Assembly (NCBI RefSeq): GCF_003001955.1
Contig: NZ_PVNH01000004.1
Location: 62,001 to 126,000 of the forward strand
DNA from: Prauserella shujinwangii
Lineage (GTDB): Bacteria; Actinomycetota; Actinomycetes; Mycobacteriales; Pseudonocardiaceae
Reading direction: 5' to 3'
Length of the DNA: 64,000 nt
Shown: piece after piece, positions 21,346-30,766 of the stretch
Layout: each line of letters opens with the position of its first letter
Position numbering within the stretch: the stretch's first letter is position 1
Notes under the pieces: model-generated
The model's input: the letters and a program-made list of their open reading frames with translations, nothing else
Databases searched by the model: none
Told to the model about the DNA's origin: nothing
Made by a program: the position numbers and the translations under genes

Positions 21346-22148
21346 CCGCGCAGGTTGCCGTAGCGGTGCAGAAGCGTGTACGCGAGCAGGCGGTGCGCCA
21401 GTGCCTCGCCGAGGTCGCCGGAGGAGTAGCCGTAGGACAGCAGCAGCCGCCGCAGGAACGCGCGGTCGCCCCCGGCGAGGTGGATTCCCACGGCGACGAA
21501 CTCGTACTCGGCGGCGCCGCGCATCGCGGGTTCGAAGTCGAGCAGCCCGGTCACCGTCCAGCGCGTGCCATCGTGGGTCAGCAGGAGGTGCTCGCGGAGG
21601 AACTCGGTGTGCAGGAGCACGCGCGGAGGCGTGCCGAGGTCGACCCGGGCGAGGAAACCGGGGATGCGCGCGAGCCAGTCCTCGCCGAGACCCAGCTCGC
21701 GCTGCCGGTCGGCCGCCGACGCGCGCTGGGCCGCGACGAACGTGGACCAGTCGCGCGGTCCGAGCGTGGCGATCGCGGGGTCGGTCACCGCGTGCAGCTC
21801 CGCGAGGACGGCACCGAGCCGCCCGGCCAGCTCCAGGCGTTCAGTGGCGGACAGCCGGGGCCACACGTCGTCGAGGTGTTCCCCGGACAACCGTCGCATG
21901 AGGACGTACCGCCAGCCCTCGTGCGCACCGGTGTCCACGATGGCCGGGGTGGGCACCGACAACCGCCTTTCCAGCACGCGCAGGACGGTGGTCTCGGTGT
22001 CGGCCTCGGCGGCGTCCTCGGGTGGGTACAGCTTGAGCGCGAGGTGCTCGCCCGCGGCGTAGACGGGCAGCGAGCCGTCCGGGAACCGCTCGAGCGGGCC
22101 GAGGCGCAGCCGTGCGCGCAGGGCGTCGAGTGCGGGGACGTCGGTCAC
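21270..22148 (-). CDS. APH-fold phosphotransferase (small-molecule kinase), coupled to mtnA
   Basis: 292 residues from a GTG that overlaps the mtnA stop codon. The protein has the APH/choline-kinase fold pattern: an ATP-site Lys (GEHLALKLYPP), a Brenner-type motif and a metal motif. The usual HGDxxxxN is HTEFLREH and the DFG-like motif is DFE, so Asp to Glu and Asn to His changes are present in the catalytic loop. These variants occur in some members of the family, so loss of activity should not be assumed. Coupling to mtnA suggests a sugar kinase such as methylthioribose or 5-deoxyribose kinase rather than antibiotic resistance; this is inference. Confidence 0.8.
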   Translation of the reverse strand: MTDVPALDALRARLRLGPLERFPDGSLPVYAAGEHLALKLYPPEDAAEADTETTVLRVLERRLSVPTPAIVDTGAHEGWRYVLMRRLSGEHLDDVWPRLSATERLELAGRLGAVLAELHAVTDPAIATLGPRDWSTFVAAQRASAADRQRELGLGEDWLARIPGFLARVDLGTPPRVLLHTEFLREHLLLTHDGTRWTVTGLLDFEPAMRGAAEYEFVAVGIHLAGGDRAFLRRLLLSYGYSSGDLGEALAHRLLAYTLLHRYGNLRGYLERLPAPPRPTLEALSVTWFGAS

Positions 22149-23128
22149 CGGGCCTCCGCGAAGACGCCGTGCTCGGTCACCACGGCGGTGATCAGCTCGA
22201 CGGGGGTGACGTCGAACGCCGGGTTGAACACCGCGGCGCCGTCCGGGGCGACCCGCCGGTCCCCGATGTGCGTGAGCTCGTCCGCGCCGCGTTCCTCGAT
22301 GACGATCGCCTCCCCGGTGGCCAGCTCCTTGTCCACCGTGGACTCCGGTGCCACGACGACGAACGGGATGCCGTGCCGGGCGGCGGCCAGGGCGAGACCG
22401 TAGGTGCCGACCTTGTTCGCGACGTCACCGTTCGCGGCCACGCGATCGGCGCCCACGAGGACGACGTCCACGAGCCCGCGCGCGATCGCCGACGCCGCGG
22501 CGGAGTCGGGCAGCAGCCGGTAGGGCACCCCGGCCTCGGCGAGTTCCCACGCGGTGAGCCGCGCGCCCTGCAGCAGGGGGCGGGTCTCGTCGGCGAGCAC
22601 GTACTCGACGTGCCCGTCCGCGTGCAGGTGCCACACGGTGCCGAGCGCGGTGCCCCAGCCCACGGCGGCGAGCCGCCCGGTGTTGCAGTGGGTGAGCACG
22701 CGCAGCGGGCGGCGCGGGCATCGGTGCAGGACCAGCCCGGCCGCGTGCTGCGAGGCCGCCCGGTTGACCCGCTCGTCCTCGGCGAGCATCGACCGCGCCT
22801 CGGCGAGCACCGCGTCCGCGCCGCCGTCGAGCCGGGCCAGTGCCCGGCGCACGCCCCAGCGCAGGTTCACGGCGGTCGGCCGGGCCGCGGCGAGACGTTC
22901 GGCGTCCGCGCGCACGGCGGCGTGGTCGCCGCCGTGCCGGAACGCCGCCAGCGCCACCCCGAGCGCCCCGGCGGCACCGAGCGCGGGAGCGCCCCGGACG
23001 GCGAGCCGCCGGATCGCGTCGATCAGCTCGTCCACACCGGTCAGCCGCAGCGTGCGGTAGGTGGCGGGCAGGGCGCACTGGTCCACGATCACCACGGCCC
23101 CGGCGTCCCAGTCGATGGTCCTTCGCAC
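22145..23128 (-). CDS. mtnA: S-methyl-5-thioribose-1-phosphate isomerase
   Basis: 327 residues from the GTG at 23128 (GGAGG lies unusually close upstream). The enzyme converts methylthioribose-1-phosphate to methylthioribulose-1-phosphate in methionine salvage, or deoxyribose-1-phosphate analogues in the 5-deoxyribose route. Family motifs are present: RGAPALGAAGALGVA, the catalytic-Cys block THCNTGRLAAVGWGTALG and the catalytic-Asp block GADRVAANGDVANKVGTY. No other salvage gene (mtnB, mtnC, mtnD, aldolase) is nearby, so only two steps, phosphorylation by the coupled kinase and isomerisation, would be encoded locally. The translation start is the least certain part. Confidence 0.88.
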   Translation of the reverse strand: MRRTIDWDAGAVVIVDQCALPATYRTLRLTGVDELIDAIRRLAVRGAPALGAAGALGVALAAFRHGGDHAAVRADAERLAAARPTAVNLRWGVRRALARLDGGADAVLAEARSMLAEDERVNRAASQHAAGLVLHRCPRRPLRVLTHCNTGRLAAVGWGTALGTVWHLHADGHVEYVLADETRPLLQGARLTAWELAEAGVPYRLLPDSAAASAIARGLVDVVLVGADRVAANGDVANKVGTYGLALAAARHGIPFVVVAPESTVDKELATGEAIVIEERGADELTHIGDRRVAPDGAAVFNPAFDVTPVELITAVVTEHGVFAEAR

Positions 23129-23190
23129 CCCTCCATCCTGCCAGCGCCGACTTTCACCCACTTGCGTCCCTGCCGTCACACTGGTGCGAA

Positions 23191-23235
23191 GCAAGGGAGC
23201 TTTACTACCGTCAGACGGCAGTAAAGCTCCCTTGC
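23191..23235. repeat. 22-bp-arm palindrome, family C
   Basis: Arms 23191-23212 and 23214-23235 match at 21 of 22 positions around one central base; the arm core is GCAAGGGAGCTTTACT. A near-identical element occurs at 46461-46507. This copy lies in the divergent region between mtnA and the trpB-like gene, 23 bp before the latter's start. Confidence 0.8.
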
Positions 23236-23257
23236 TCGACTCCCTCGGAGGCGCGAC

Positions 23258-24616
23258 GTGTCCGGCCGAACCAAGTACCTCCTCGACGAGGACTCCATGC
23301 CCACCCAGTGGTACAACATCGTGCCCGACCTGCCGGAGCCACCGCCTCCGCCGCTGCACCCGGCGACGGGCCAGCCGGTCGGTCCCGACGACCTGGCGCC
23401 GCTGTTCCCGCAGGCCCTCATCGGCCAGGAGGTGACGACAGATCGCTTTGTCGACATTCCCGGTGAGGTGATCGACGTCTACCGGCTGTGGCGGCCGTCG
23501 CCGCTGTTCCGCGCCCGCAGGCTGGAGAAGGCGCTCGGCACCCCGGCCAAGATCTACTACAAGTACGAGGGCGTCAGCCCGGTCGGCTCGCACAAGCCGA
23601 ACACCGCCGTGCCGCAGGCCTTCTACAACGCCGCCGAGGGGATCACGCGGCTCACCACCGAGACCGGCGCCGGGCAGTGGGGCAGCGCGCTGGCGTTCTC
23701 GTGCGCGCAGTACGGCATCGACTGCGAGGTCTGGCAGGTCCGCGCCTCCTACGACCAGAAGCCGTACCGCAAGCTGATGATGGAGACCTACGGGGCCACC
23801 GTGCACCCGAGCCCGTCCGACCTCACCGAGTCGGGCCGCAAGGTCCTCGCCGAGCACCCGGACTCCACCGGCAGTCTCGGCATCGCCATCAGCGAGGCCG
23901 TCGAGAAGGCCGCCTCCGACGAGGGCACCCGCTACGCGCTGGGCAGCGTGCTCAACCACGTGCTGCTGCACCAGACCGTCATCGGCGAGGAGGCCCTCAA
24001 GCAGCTCGAACTGGCCGGGGACACGCCCGACGTGCTGGTCGGCTGCACGGGTGGCGGCTCCAACTTCGGCGGGCTGGCGTTCCCGTTCCTGCGGGAGAAG
24101 CTGGCCGGCCGCATGTCGCCGACCATCCGCGCGGTCGAGCCCGCCGCGTGCCCCTCGCTCACCCGCGGCCGGTACGCCTACGACTTCGGCGACACCGCCG
24201 GGCTCACGCCGCTGCTCAAGATGCACACCCTCGGGCACGACTTCATCCCGGACCCGATCCACGCGGGCGGCCTGCGCTACCACGGTATGTCGCCGCTGCT
24301 GTCGCACATCTACGAGCTGGGGCTCATCGAGGCGGTCGCCGTGCCGCAGCAGGAGTGCTTCTCCGCGGGCGTGCGGTTCGCCCGCGCCGAGGGCATCATC
24401 CCCGCGCCCGAGCCCACGCACGCGCTCGCCGCGTGCGTGCGGGAGGCGCTGCGCTGCAAGGAGAGCGGCGAGGAGAAGGTCATCCTCACCGCGCTGTGCG
24501 GGCACGCGCACCTCGACCTGCCCGCCTACGGCGCGTACCTGGCCGGCGACATGATCGACCACGAGCTGCCGCAGGAGACGCTGGAGGCCTCCCTGGCCGC
24601 GCTCCCGGCCACCTGA
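23258..24616 (+). CDS. trpB2: TrpB2-type pyridoxal-phosphate-dependent enzyme (tryptophan synthase beta-like)
   Basis: 452 residues; GTG start behind GGAGGCG. The PLP lysine is Lys113 in [18 protein letters not shown], and the phosphate-binding loop is [11 protein letters not shown]. The length, the extended N-terminus ([21 protein letters not shown]) and the C-terminal [20 protein letters not shown] mark the TrpB2 branch, distinct from the TrpB that partners TrpA. No trpA or other trp gene is present. TrpB2 proteins can make tryptophan from indole and serine, and some act on other substrates; the role here is open. Confidence 0.9.
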   Translation: MSGRTKYLLDEDSMPTQWYNIVPDLPEPPPPPLHPATGQPVGPDDLAPLFPQALIGQEVTTDRFVDIPGEVIDVYRLWRPSPLFRARRLEKALGTPAKIYYKYEGVSPVGSHKPNTAVPQAFYNAAEGITRLTTETGAGQWGSALAFSCAQYGIDCEVWQVRASYDQKPYRKLMMETYGATVHPSPSDLTESGRKVLAEHPDSTGSLGIAISEAVEKAASDEGTRYALGSVLNHVLLHQTVIGEEALKQLELAGDTPDVLVGCTGGGSNFGGLAFPFLREKLAGRMSPTIRAVEPAACPSLTRGRYAYDFGDTAGLTPLLKMHTLGHDFIPDPIHAGGLRYHGMSPLLSHIYELGLIEAVAVPQQECFSAGVRFARAEGIIPAPEPTHALAACVREALRCKESGEEKVILTALCGHAHLDLPAYGAYLAGDMIDHELPQETLEASLAALPAT

Positions 24617-24631
24617 CCCCGATCGGCACCG

Positions 24632-24718
24632 AGCTCCCCAATGCCACATTGGGTGCGTTGGACGCACCCAATGTGGCGTTCGGTGCGTTGAACGCAACCA
24701 ACGCCACATTGGGGAGCT
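24632..24718. repeat. Compound palindrome, family A, with three overlapping inverted repeats
   Basis: Outer arms AGCTCCCCAATG (24632-24643) and CATTGGGGAGCT (24707-24718). Inside, GCCACATTGGGTGCGT (24643-24658) pairs perfectly with 24662-24677, while 24670-24689 pairs with 24691-24710 (18 of 20). The two inner hairpins share 24670-24677 and so exclude each other. It follows trpB2 and precedes an MFS gene on the same strand. Confidence 0.75.
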
Positions 24719-24767
24719 TGCGGCGGGACTGGACCTCCAGCGCGGTCGAGCTTGCACGCTGAGGCGC

Positions 24768-26129
24768 ATGACGACGCGTGAGCAGCCCCGCCGAGGGGTG
24801 CTGTGGACTCCGGAACACCGCACCACCACGGCGGGGCTGCTGCTCGTGGTCACCCTGGTCGCGTTCGAGAACCTCGGCGTCGCCACCGCGATGCCGACGA
24901 TGGTCACCGAGCTCGGCGGCGGCGCGCTCTACTCGTGGCCGTTCACGGCGTTCCTCGTCGCCAGCGTGGCGGCGACCGTGCTGGCCGGCCGGTTCTGCGA
25001 CCGGCGCGGCCCGGCCGGGCCGCTGCTGGCCGGACCGCTGACGTTCCTCGCGGGCCTGCTCGTCGCCGGCGGCGCGCCGGGCATGCCGGTGCTGCTGCTC
25101 GGCCGGTTCCTGCAGGGCCTCGGCACAGGCACGGTGCTGGTCGCCACCGCCCTGCTGATCGCCCTCGTCTACACCGACCGCGAGCGGCCGGTGATCTACG
25201 CCGCCAACGCCGCCGCCTGGGTGCTGCCCGCCGTGGTCGGTCCGCCGCTGGCCGGGCTGGTCACCGAGCGGGTGGGCTGGCGGTGGGTGTTCCTCGGGCT
25301 CGTCCCCCTGGTGCTGGTCGCGCTCGCCCTGCTCACGCGGGTGGCCCGCGGCCTGGAGCGGCACGTGCCCCGGCCGGGCGGGCGGCGCGCGGGCGTCCCG
25401 GCCGCCATGTTCGTGGCGGCCGGGGTCACCGCGCTGACCTGGGCGGTCCAGCACCCGTCCGCGCTCGCCGCGGGCTACGGCCTCGCCGGGCTGGTGGCGC
25501 TCGCCGTGTCCCTGCGCAGGCTGTTGCCCGAGGGCACGCTCACCGGCAGGCCGGGCCTGCCGGCGGTCGTCGCCTCCCGTGCCCTGGTCGCGGGCACCTT
25601 CGCGGGGATGGAGGCCTACCTCCCGCTCACGATGACCGGCGTACACGGCTACGGCCCCGCGCTCGCGGGACTGCCGCTCACCGTGGTGGCGCTCGGCTGG
25701 TGCGCGACCGAGGTGCTGCAGGCCCGTCACCTCGACTGGCCGAGGGAGTCCCTGGTGCGGGCCGGGTTCGGCCTGGTCGCCGCGGGGCTGGTGCTGCTGG
25801 CCGTGGTCACCCGGCCGTGGTGCCCCGGCTGGGTCGCGTTCGCCGCGGCGCTGCTCGGGGGCGCCGGGATGGGGCTGGCGATGCCGTCGCTGTCGGTGCT
25901 GCTGCTGCGGCACTCGCCCGAGCACGAGCGCGGCTTCAACACCTCCGCACTGCAGGTGGGGGACTGGGTGGCCGCGGCGCTGGCGATCGGCTGTGGCGGG
26001 GTGCTGCTGGGAGTGCTGGCCTCCGCCGCGCGGCCGGGACCGGCGATCCTGGTGCTCGCCTGCGTGCTCGCGGCGGTGGCGGCCCTGGGCTCGCTGCTCA
26101 CCCGGCCCCGGGCCGCGGCCGGGAAGTGA
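24768..26129 (+). CDS. MFS transporter
   Basis: 453 residues, with about 14 hydrophobic segments. The first helix carries TLVAFENLGVATAMPTMVTELGG, resembling drug:H+ antiporters, and the loop AGRFCDRRGPAGPLLAG is the standard MFS motif A. Segment 5 has AAWVLPAVVGPPLAGLVTERVGWRWVF, the antiporter motif C region. A substrate cannot be predicted. The ATG follows GAGGCGC. It lies between a compound palindrome and iscS and does not look part of either neighbour's operon. Confidence 0.85.
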   Translation: MTTREQPRRGVLWTPEHRTTTAGLLLVVTLVAFENLGVATAMPTMVTELGGGALYSWPFTAFLVASVAATVLAGRFCDRRGPAGPLLAGPLTFLAGLLVAGGAPGMPVLLLGRFLQGLGTGTVLVATALLIALVYTDRERPVIYAANAAAWVLPAVVGPPLAGLVTERVGWRWVFLGLVPLVLVALALLTRVARGLERHVPRPGGRRAGVPAAMFVAAGVTALTWAVQHPSALAAGYGLAGLVALAVSLRRLLPEGTLTGRPGLPAVVASRALVAGTFAGMEAYLPLTMTGVHGYGPALAGLPLTVVALGWCATEVLQARHLDWPRESLVRAGFGLVAAGLVLLAVVTRPWCPGWVAFAAALLGGAGMGLAMPSLSVLLLRHSPEHERGFNTSALQVGDWVAAALAIGCGGVLLGVLASAARPGPAILVLACVLAAVAALGSLLTRPRAAAGK

Positions 26130-26177
26130 GCGGCACCGCAACGGCCGGTGGCGGGACAGGACTACCCTCGATAGGCG

Positions 26178-27398
26178 ATGACCTACCTAGACCATGCGGC
26201 GACCACCCCCATGTTGCCGGAAGCCGTCGCGGCGATGAGTGAGGCGCTGTCCACCGTGGGCAACGCCTCGTCGCTGCATTCCTCGGGCAGGCGGGCCCGG
26301 CGCGTGGTGGAGGAAGCCAGGGAGGTCATCGCCGACGCGCTCGGCGCGCGGCCGTCCGAGGTGATCTTCACGGCCGGGGGCACCGAGAGCGACAACCTCG
26401 CGGTCAAGGGCATCTACTGGGCCCGCGCGAAGGCCGAGCCCGCGCGCCGCCGGGTGCTGGCGAGCGCCGTCGAGCACCACGCGGTGCTGGACACGGTCGA
26501 GTGGCTCGCCGAGCACGGCGCCGATGTCACCTGGCTGGCCGTCGACGCCTACGGCCGGGTGCGTCCCGAGACGCTGCGCGCGGCGATCGAGGAGAACCCG
26601 GACGACGTGGCGCTGGCCACCGTGATGTGGGCGAACAACGAGGTCGGCACCGTCAACCCGCTGCCGGAGCTCGCGGCGGTCTGCGCCGAGTACGCCGTCC
26701 CGCTGCACACGGACGCCGTGCAGGCGGTCGGCGCGGTCGACGTCGACTTCGGCGCCAGCGGCGCGAGCGCGCTGACGCTGACCGGCCACAAGCTGGGCGG
26801 GCCCTACGGGATCGGCGCGCTGCTGCTGGACCGGGACACCCCGTGCGTGCCGCTGCTGCACGGCGGCGGCCAGGAGCGCGACATCCGCTCCGGAACGCTC
26901 GACGTGCCCGCCATCCACGCCCTCGCCACGGCCGTGCGGGAGAGCGTCCGGCACCGTGCCACCCGGTCCGGCGAGCTGGCCAAGCTGCGCGACGACCTGG
27001 TCGCCGCCGTCCGGCGCGAGGTCCCGGACGCGGTGCTCAACGGCGGGCCCGTCGACGGCTCGGTGGACCGGCTGCCCGGGATCGCCCACTTCACGTTCCC
27101 CGGCTGTGCCGGGGACAGCCTGCTGATGCTGCTCGACGCCAAGGGCATCGAGTGCTCCACCGGATCGGCCTGTACGGCGGGGGTCGCCGAGCCCAGCCAC
27201 GTGCTGCTCGCGATGGGCGCCGACGCCGCCTCCGCGCGGAGCTCGCTGCGGTTCTCCCTCGGCCACACGTCGACCCGCGACGACATCGAGGCGCTCGCGG
27301 CCGAGATCGGTGGCGTGGTCACCAGGGCCAGGCAGGCGGGACTCTCCGGGATGCGCAAGCAGCGCACCGAGCCACAGCCGACAGAGCAGGAGGTGTGA
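26178..27398 (+). CDS. iscS: Cysteine desulfurase (IscS/NifS family)
   Basis: 406 residues. It removes sulfur from cysteine and carries it as a persulfide for tRNA thiolation and Fe-S assembly. Seen: N-terminal [40 protein letters not shown], the PLP lysine in [16 protein letters not shown] and the persulfide cysteine in STGSACTAG. There is no ribosome site; TACCCT (26163-26168) ends 9 nt before the ATG, so the transcript is probably leaderless. It runs directly into mnmA. Confidence 0.96.
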   Translation: MTYLDHAATTPMLPEAVAAMSEALSTVGNASSLHSSGRRARRVVEEAREVIADALGARPSEVIFTAGGTESDNLAVKGIYWARAKAEPARRRVLASAVEHHAVLDTVEWLAEHGADVTWLAVDAYGRVRPETLRAAIEENPDDVALATVMWANNEVGTVNPLPELAAVCAEYAVPLHTDAVQAVGAVDVDFGASGASALTLTGHKLGGPYGIGALLLDRDTPCVPLLHGGGQERDIRSGTLDVPAIHALATAVRESVRHRATRSGELAKLRDDLVAAVRREVPDAVLNGGPVDGSVDRLPGIAHFTFPGCAGDSLLMLLDAKGIECSTGSACTAGVAEPSHVLLAMGADAASARSSLRFSLGHTSTRDDIEALAAEIGGVVTRARQAGLSGMRKQRTEPQPTEQEV

Positions 27399-27400
27399 GC

Positions 27401-28489
27401 GTGCGGGTACTGGCCGCGATGAGCGGGGGAGTGGACTCGGCGGTCGCCGCCGCGCGAGCCGTCGACGCCGGGCACGACGTGGTCGGCGTGCACCTCGCCC
27501 TGTCCGCGAAACCGGGCACCCTGCGCACCGGCTCGCGGGGTTGCTGCACGATCGAGGACTCGCACGACGCGCGGCGGGCCGCCGACATCCTCGGCATCCC
27601 GTTCTACGTGTGGGACTTCGCCGAGCGGTTCACCGAGGAGGTCGTGGAGACCTTCGTCGGCGAGTACGCCGCGGGCCGCACGCCGAACCCCTGCGTCACG
27701 TGCAACGAGAAGATCAAGTTCGAGGCGCTGCTGGAGAAGGCGCTGGCGCTCGGCTTCGACGCCGTGTGCACGGGACACTACGCCCGTCTATCCGTTGTGG
27801 ACGGTGTGCCGGAGTTGCGCCGCAGCGCCGACGCGCACAAGGACCAGTCCTACGTGCTCGCGTCGCTGACACCCGAGCAGCTGCGGCACTCGCTGTTCCC
27901 GCTCGGCGACTCGGTCAAGTCCGACGTGCGCGCCGAGGCGGCCGAGCGCGGGCTGGCCGTGGCGAGGAAGCCGGACAGCCACGACATCTGCTTCATCCCC
28001 GACGGCGACACCAGGTCGTTCCTGGAGAAGCGGCTCGGCGAGCGGCCCGGCGAGCTGGTGGACGCCGAGACCGGCGCCGTACTGGGCAGGCACACCGGCG
28101 TGCACGGCTTCACCGTGGGACAGCGCAAGGGACTCGGCATCGACGCTCCCGCCCCGGACGGCAGGCCGAGGTACGTGCTGTCGCTGGAGCCCAAGTCCGG
28201 CACGGTGAAGGTGGGCTCCGCGGACCACCTCACGGTGCGCCGGATCGACGCCGACCGCCCGATCTGGCCCACCGGCCGCCCGCTGGCCGGTCCCACCGAG
28301 TGCCACGTGCAGGTGCGCGCGCACGGCGGCATCGCGCCCGCGGTGGCCGAGGCGGTGGACGGTGGCGTGTCGCTCGAGCTGCGGGAGCCGCTGACCGGCG
28401 TGGCGCCGGGGCAGGTCGCCGTGCTCTACCGCGAGGATCCCGCCGGGGACGTCGTGCTCGGCAGCGCCAAGATCGCCGCCACGGCCTGA
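27401..28489 (+). CDS. mnmA: tRNA-specific 2-thiouridylase
   Basis: 362 residues. MnmA adenylates and thiolates U34 of Glu, Gln and Lys tRNAs using sulfur from IscS. Seen: the PP-loop [14 protein letters not shown], the first catalytic Cys in [15 protein letters not shown], the second in [11 protein letters not shown], and [10 protein letters not shown]. Of two in-frame GTG codons (27395, 27401) the second is preferred because AGGAGG ends 7 nt before it. It follows iscS by 2 nt, so sulfur donor and acceptor are co-expressed. Confidence 0.96.
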   Translation: MRVLAAMSGGVDSAVAAARAVDAGHDVVGVHLALSAKPGTLRTGSRGCCTIEDSHDARRAADILGIPFYVWDFAERFTEEVVETFVGEYAAGRTPNPCVTCNEKIKFEALLEKALALGFDAVCTGHYARLSVVDGVPELRRSADAHKDQSYVLASLTPEQLRHSLFPLGDSVKSDVRAEAAERGLAVARKPDSHDICFIPDGDTRSFLEKRLGERPGELVDAETGAVLGRHTGVHGFTVGQRKGLGIDAPAPDGRPRYVLSLEPKSGTVKVGSADHLTVRRIDADRPIWPTGRPLAGPTECHVQVRAHGGIAPAVAEAVDGGVSLELREPLTGVAPGQVAVLYREDPAGDVVLGSAKIAATA

Positions 28490-28579
28490 TCCGCGAGTCC
28501 CCCGTTCAGGCTCGCGAGTGCGGCGTCCGCGAGGGAGCGCACCGCCGCCGTGCCCAGGGCAGCGGTGCGTCTCCGCGGG

Positions 28580-29086
28580 TCAGTTCACCCGGCCAGGTGC
28601 CGATGCGCGCGGTGCGGTGTCGCGATCGGCGATCGCGTCGGCGACCTCGCCGATCGCGCGCCGGATGAGGTCGCCGTACGAGTCGTCCGGCAGTGCGGGC
28701 GAACGCTCGCGCGCGGCTTCGATGTGCTCGCGGGCCGCGGCGAAGGAGCCCAGCCTGCGGTAGTCGTCGGCCAGGTTGAGATGGAGCGAGGGAGCGAAGC
28801 CCGCGACGCGCAGGTTCGCGCCGGCTTCCTGGACGCGCCGGTCGGTGAGGGCGGTGGCCGCGTCGAGAGCCCGCACGTCCCAGGCCAGCGCCTCGGCCGC
28901 GTCGTCGTGGAGATCGGCGAGGTGGTGCGCGAGCGTGCAGCGGTGCAGCGGGTCGCCCTCGACGCCGATCATCTCCCAGAGGCTCAGGAGCCGGGTTCTG
29001 GCAGCGGCGGTGTTCCCGGCCCGGCCCTCGGCCATGGCCGCTCCGATCGCCGCCATGATCGGGTCGGCGCTGGTCGGTGTGGTCAT
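28580..29086 (-). CDS. TPR-like helical protein, unknown function
   Basis: 168 residues from the ATG at 29086, which has AGGAAGGA upstream; a longer frame adds 22 residues without a ribosome site. The sequence is helical with tetratricopeptide-like repeats: GNTAAARTRLLSLWEMI, LAHHLADLHDDAAEALAWDVRAL and LHLNLADDYRRLGSFAAAREHIEAARE. TPR folds bind proteins or peptides; no partner is evident. It is divergent from the acyl-CoA synthetase and convergent with mnmA. A related protein type is common in actinomycetes, to my recollection. Confidence 0.7.
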   Translation of the reverse strand: MTTPTSADPIMAAIGAAMAEGRAGNTAAARTRLLSLWEMIGVEGDPLHRCTLAHHLADLHDDAAEALAWDVRALDAATALTDRRVQEAGANLRVAGFAPSLHLNLADDYRRLGSFAAAREHIEAARERSPALPDDSYGDLIRRAIGEVADAIADRDTAPRASAPGRVN

Positions 29087-29257
29087 CGTCGTCCTTCCTG
29101 AGACATGACGCAGTGGTGGGATCGCCCGGCCCGCCTGGGGCCGGGATGCCATGGTCGGCCTTCAACCAACCGGAAGGTCAACGGCGACGGTGTGGCTCGC
29201 GAGGTGATAAACGTGGGAACGCACGAGTGGTTCGCACGCCAGCGCGGGAGGTCATCG

Positions 29258-30766
29258 ATGAGCACGCTCCGGTCCAGCACGGTCCCCGACGTCCTGCGGC
29301 GCACCGCCGCCCGCGTGCCGGGGCGCACGGCACTGCGGTTCGGTGACCGGGCATGGACCTACGCCGAGCTGGACGCCGCGGTGAGCCGGGCCGCCCGGCG
29401 CCTGCTCGACCTGGGCCTGCGGCACGGCGACCGCGTGGCGGCGTACGGGAGGAACTCCGACGCGTACCTGATCGGCTTCCTGGCCTGCGCGCGGGCCGGG
29501 CTGGTGCACGTGCCGGTGAACTACAACCTGGTCGGCGGCGAGCTGGCGTACCTGGTGGAGCAGTCCGGCAGCAGGGTCGCGCTGGTCGATCCCGCGCTGC
29601 GCGGCAACGTCGACGAGCTGGGGCTGGAGCTGGAGCACGTGCTGCCGTTGCGGGACGCGGACGGCTCGCTGCTGGACTCCGCGCGGGCGGGCGACGTGCC
29701 CGCGCTCGACGTCGAGGTCGCCGACACCGACCTGGCGCAACTGCTCTACACGTCGGGCACCACGTCGCGGCCCAAGGGCGCGATGATGACCCACCGCGCG
29801 CTCGTGCACGAGTACGTGTCGTGCATCGTCGGGCTGGACCTCACCGAGCACGACGACCCGCTGCACGTCATGCCGCTCTACCACTCCGCGCAGATGCACG
29901 TCTTCCTGCTGCCGTGGCTCGCGGTCGGGGCGACGAACACGCTGGTCGAGGCGCCCGACCCGGCCGACATCCTGCGCAGGCTCGCCGCCGACCGGCACGG
30001 TGCGTTCTTCGCCGCGCCCACGCTGTGGGTGGCGCTGGCCAACCATCCCGAGTTCGGCGAGCGTGATCTCTCGGCGCTGCGCAAGGCGTACTACGGGGCG
30101 TCGATCATGCCGGGGCCGGTGCTGGAGCGGCTCCAGGCGGCGATGCCGGACCTCGGCTTCTACAACTGCTTCGGGCAGTCGGAGATCGGTCCGCTCGCGA
30201 CGATCCTGGGCCCGGCCGAGCACGCCACGCGGCCCGACTCGGCGGGCAGGGCGGTGCTGTTCGTGGAACTGCGGGTGGTGGACGCCGAGGGCCGCGACGT
30301 GGCGCCCGGCGAGCAGGGCGAGGTCGTCTACCGGTCGCCGCAGCTCGCCCTGGGCTACTGGGACAAGCCGGAGGAGACGGCGGAGGCGTTCCGCGACGGC
30401 TGGTTCCACTCCGGTGACCTCGTGCGTGTCGACGAGGAGGGCTACCTGTACGTCGTCGACCGGATCAAGGACGTCATCAACACCGGCGGCGTGCTCGTGG
30501 CGTCGCGGGAGATCGAGGACGCGCTCTACACGCACCCCGCGGTGGGCGAGGTCGCCGTGGTGGGGCTGCCGGACGAGAAGTGGATCGAGGCGGTGACCGC
30601 CGTCGTCGTGCCGAAGGAGCGGGTCGGCGAGGAGGAGCTGATCGAGCACGCGCGCGGCACGCTGTCGTCGTTCAAGGTGCCGAAGTCGGTGCGCTTCGTC
30701 GACGACCTGCCGCGCAACGCCTCCGGCAAGATCCTCAAGCGCGAGCTGCGGGACCGCCTCGCCTAG
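29258..30766 (+). CDS. Acyl-CoA synthetase (AMP-binding, ANL superfamily)
   Basis: 502 residues. Start at the ATG behind GGGAGG; the longer upstream frame is not protein-like. ANL motifs are all present: the P-loop LLYTSGTTSRPKGAMMTH, the adenine-binding region YNCFGQSEIGP, GWFHSGDLVRVDEEGYLYVVDRIKD and the C-terminal catalytic lysine in NASGKILKREL. The enzyme activates a carboxylic acid to acyl-AMP and then acyl-CoA; medium- or long-chain fatty acids are the likeliest substrates, but the chain length cannot be read from sequence. The stop overlaps the vapC stop region by 4 bp on the other strand. Confidence 0.9.
   Translation: MSTLRSSTVPDVLRRTAARVPGRTALRFGDRAWTYAELDAAVSRAARRLLDLGLRHGDRVAAYGRNSDAYLIGFLACARAGLVHVPVNYNLVGGELAYLVEQSGSRVALVDPALRGNVDELGLELEHVLPLRDADGSLLDSARAGDVPALDVEVADTDLAQLLYTSGTTSRPKGAMMTHRALVHEYVSCIVGLDLTEHDDPLHVMPLYHSAQMHVFLLPWLAVGATNTLVEAPDPADILRRLAADRHGAFFAAPTLWVALANHPEFGERDLSALRKAYYGASIMPGPVLERLQAAMPDLGFYNCFGQSEIGPLATILGPAEHATRPDSAGRAVLFVELRVVDAEGRDVAPGEQGEVVYRSPQLALGYWDKPEETAEAFRDGWFHSGDLVRVDEEGYLYVVDRIKDVINTGGVLVASREIEDALYTHPAVGEVAVVGLPDEKWIEAVTAVVVPKERVGEEELIEHARGTLSSFKVPKSVRFVDDLPRNASGKILKRELRDRLA

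Noticed and set aside
21270-22148. Aminoglycoside resistance gene
   Set aside because: The fold is APH-like, but the catalytic motif differs from true resistance enzymes and the gene is coupled to mtnA, which points to sugar metabolism.
22145-24907. Open frame on the minus strand spanning mtnA and trpB2
   Set aside because: Only the last 327 codons (mtnA) are protein-like; the rest is antisense to trpB2 and passes through the family C palindrome.
28490-28579. Possible family B palindrome after mnmA (CGCGAG / CTCGCG)
   Set aside because: Only a 6-bp match with no extended stem; too weak to list.
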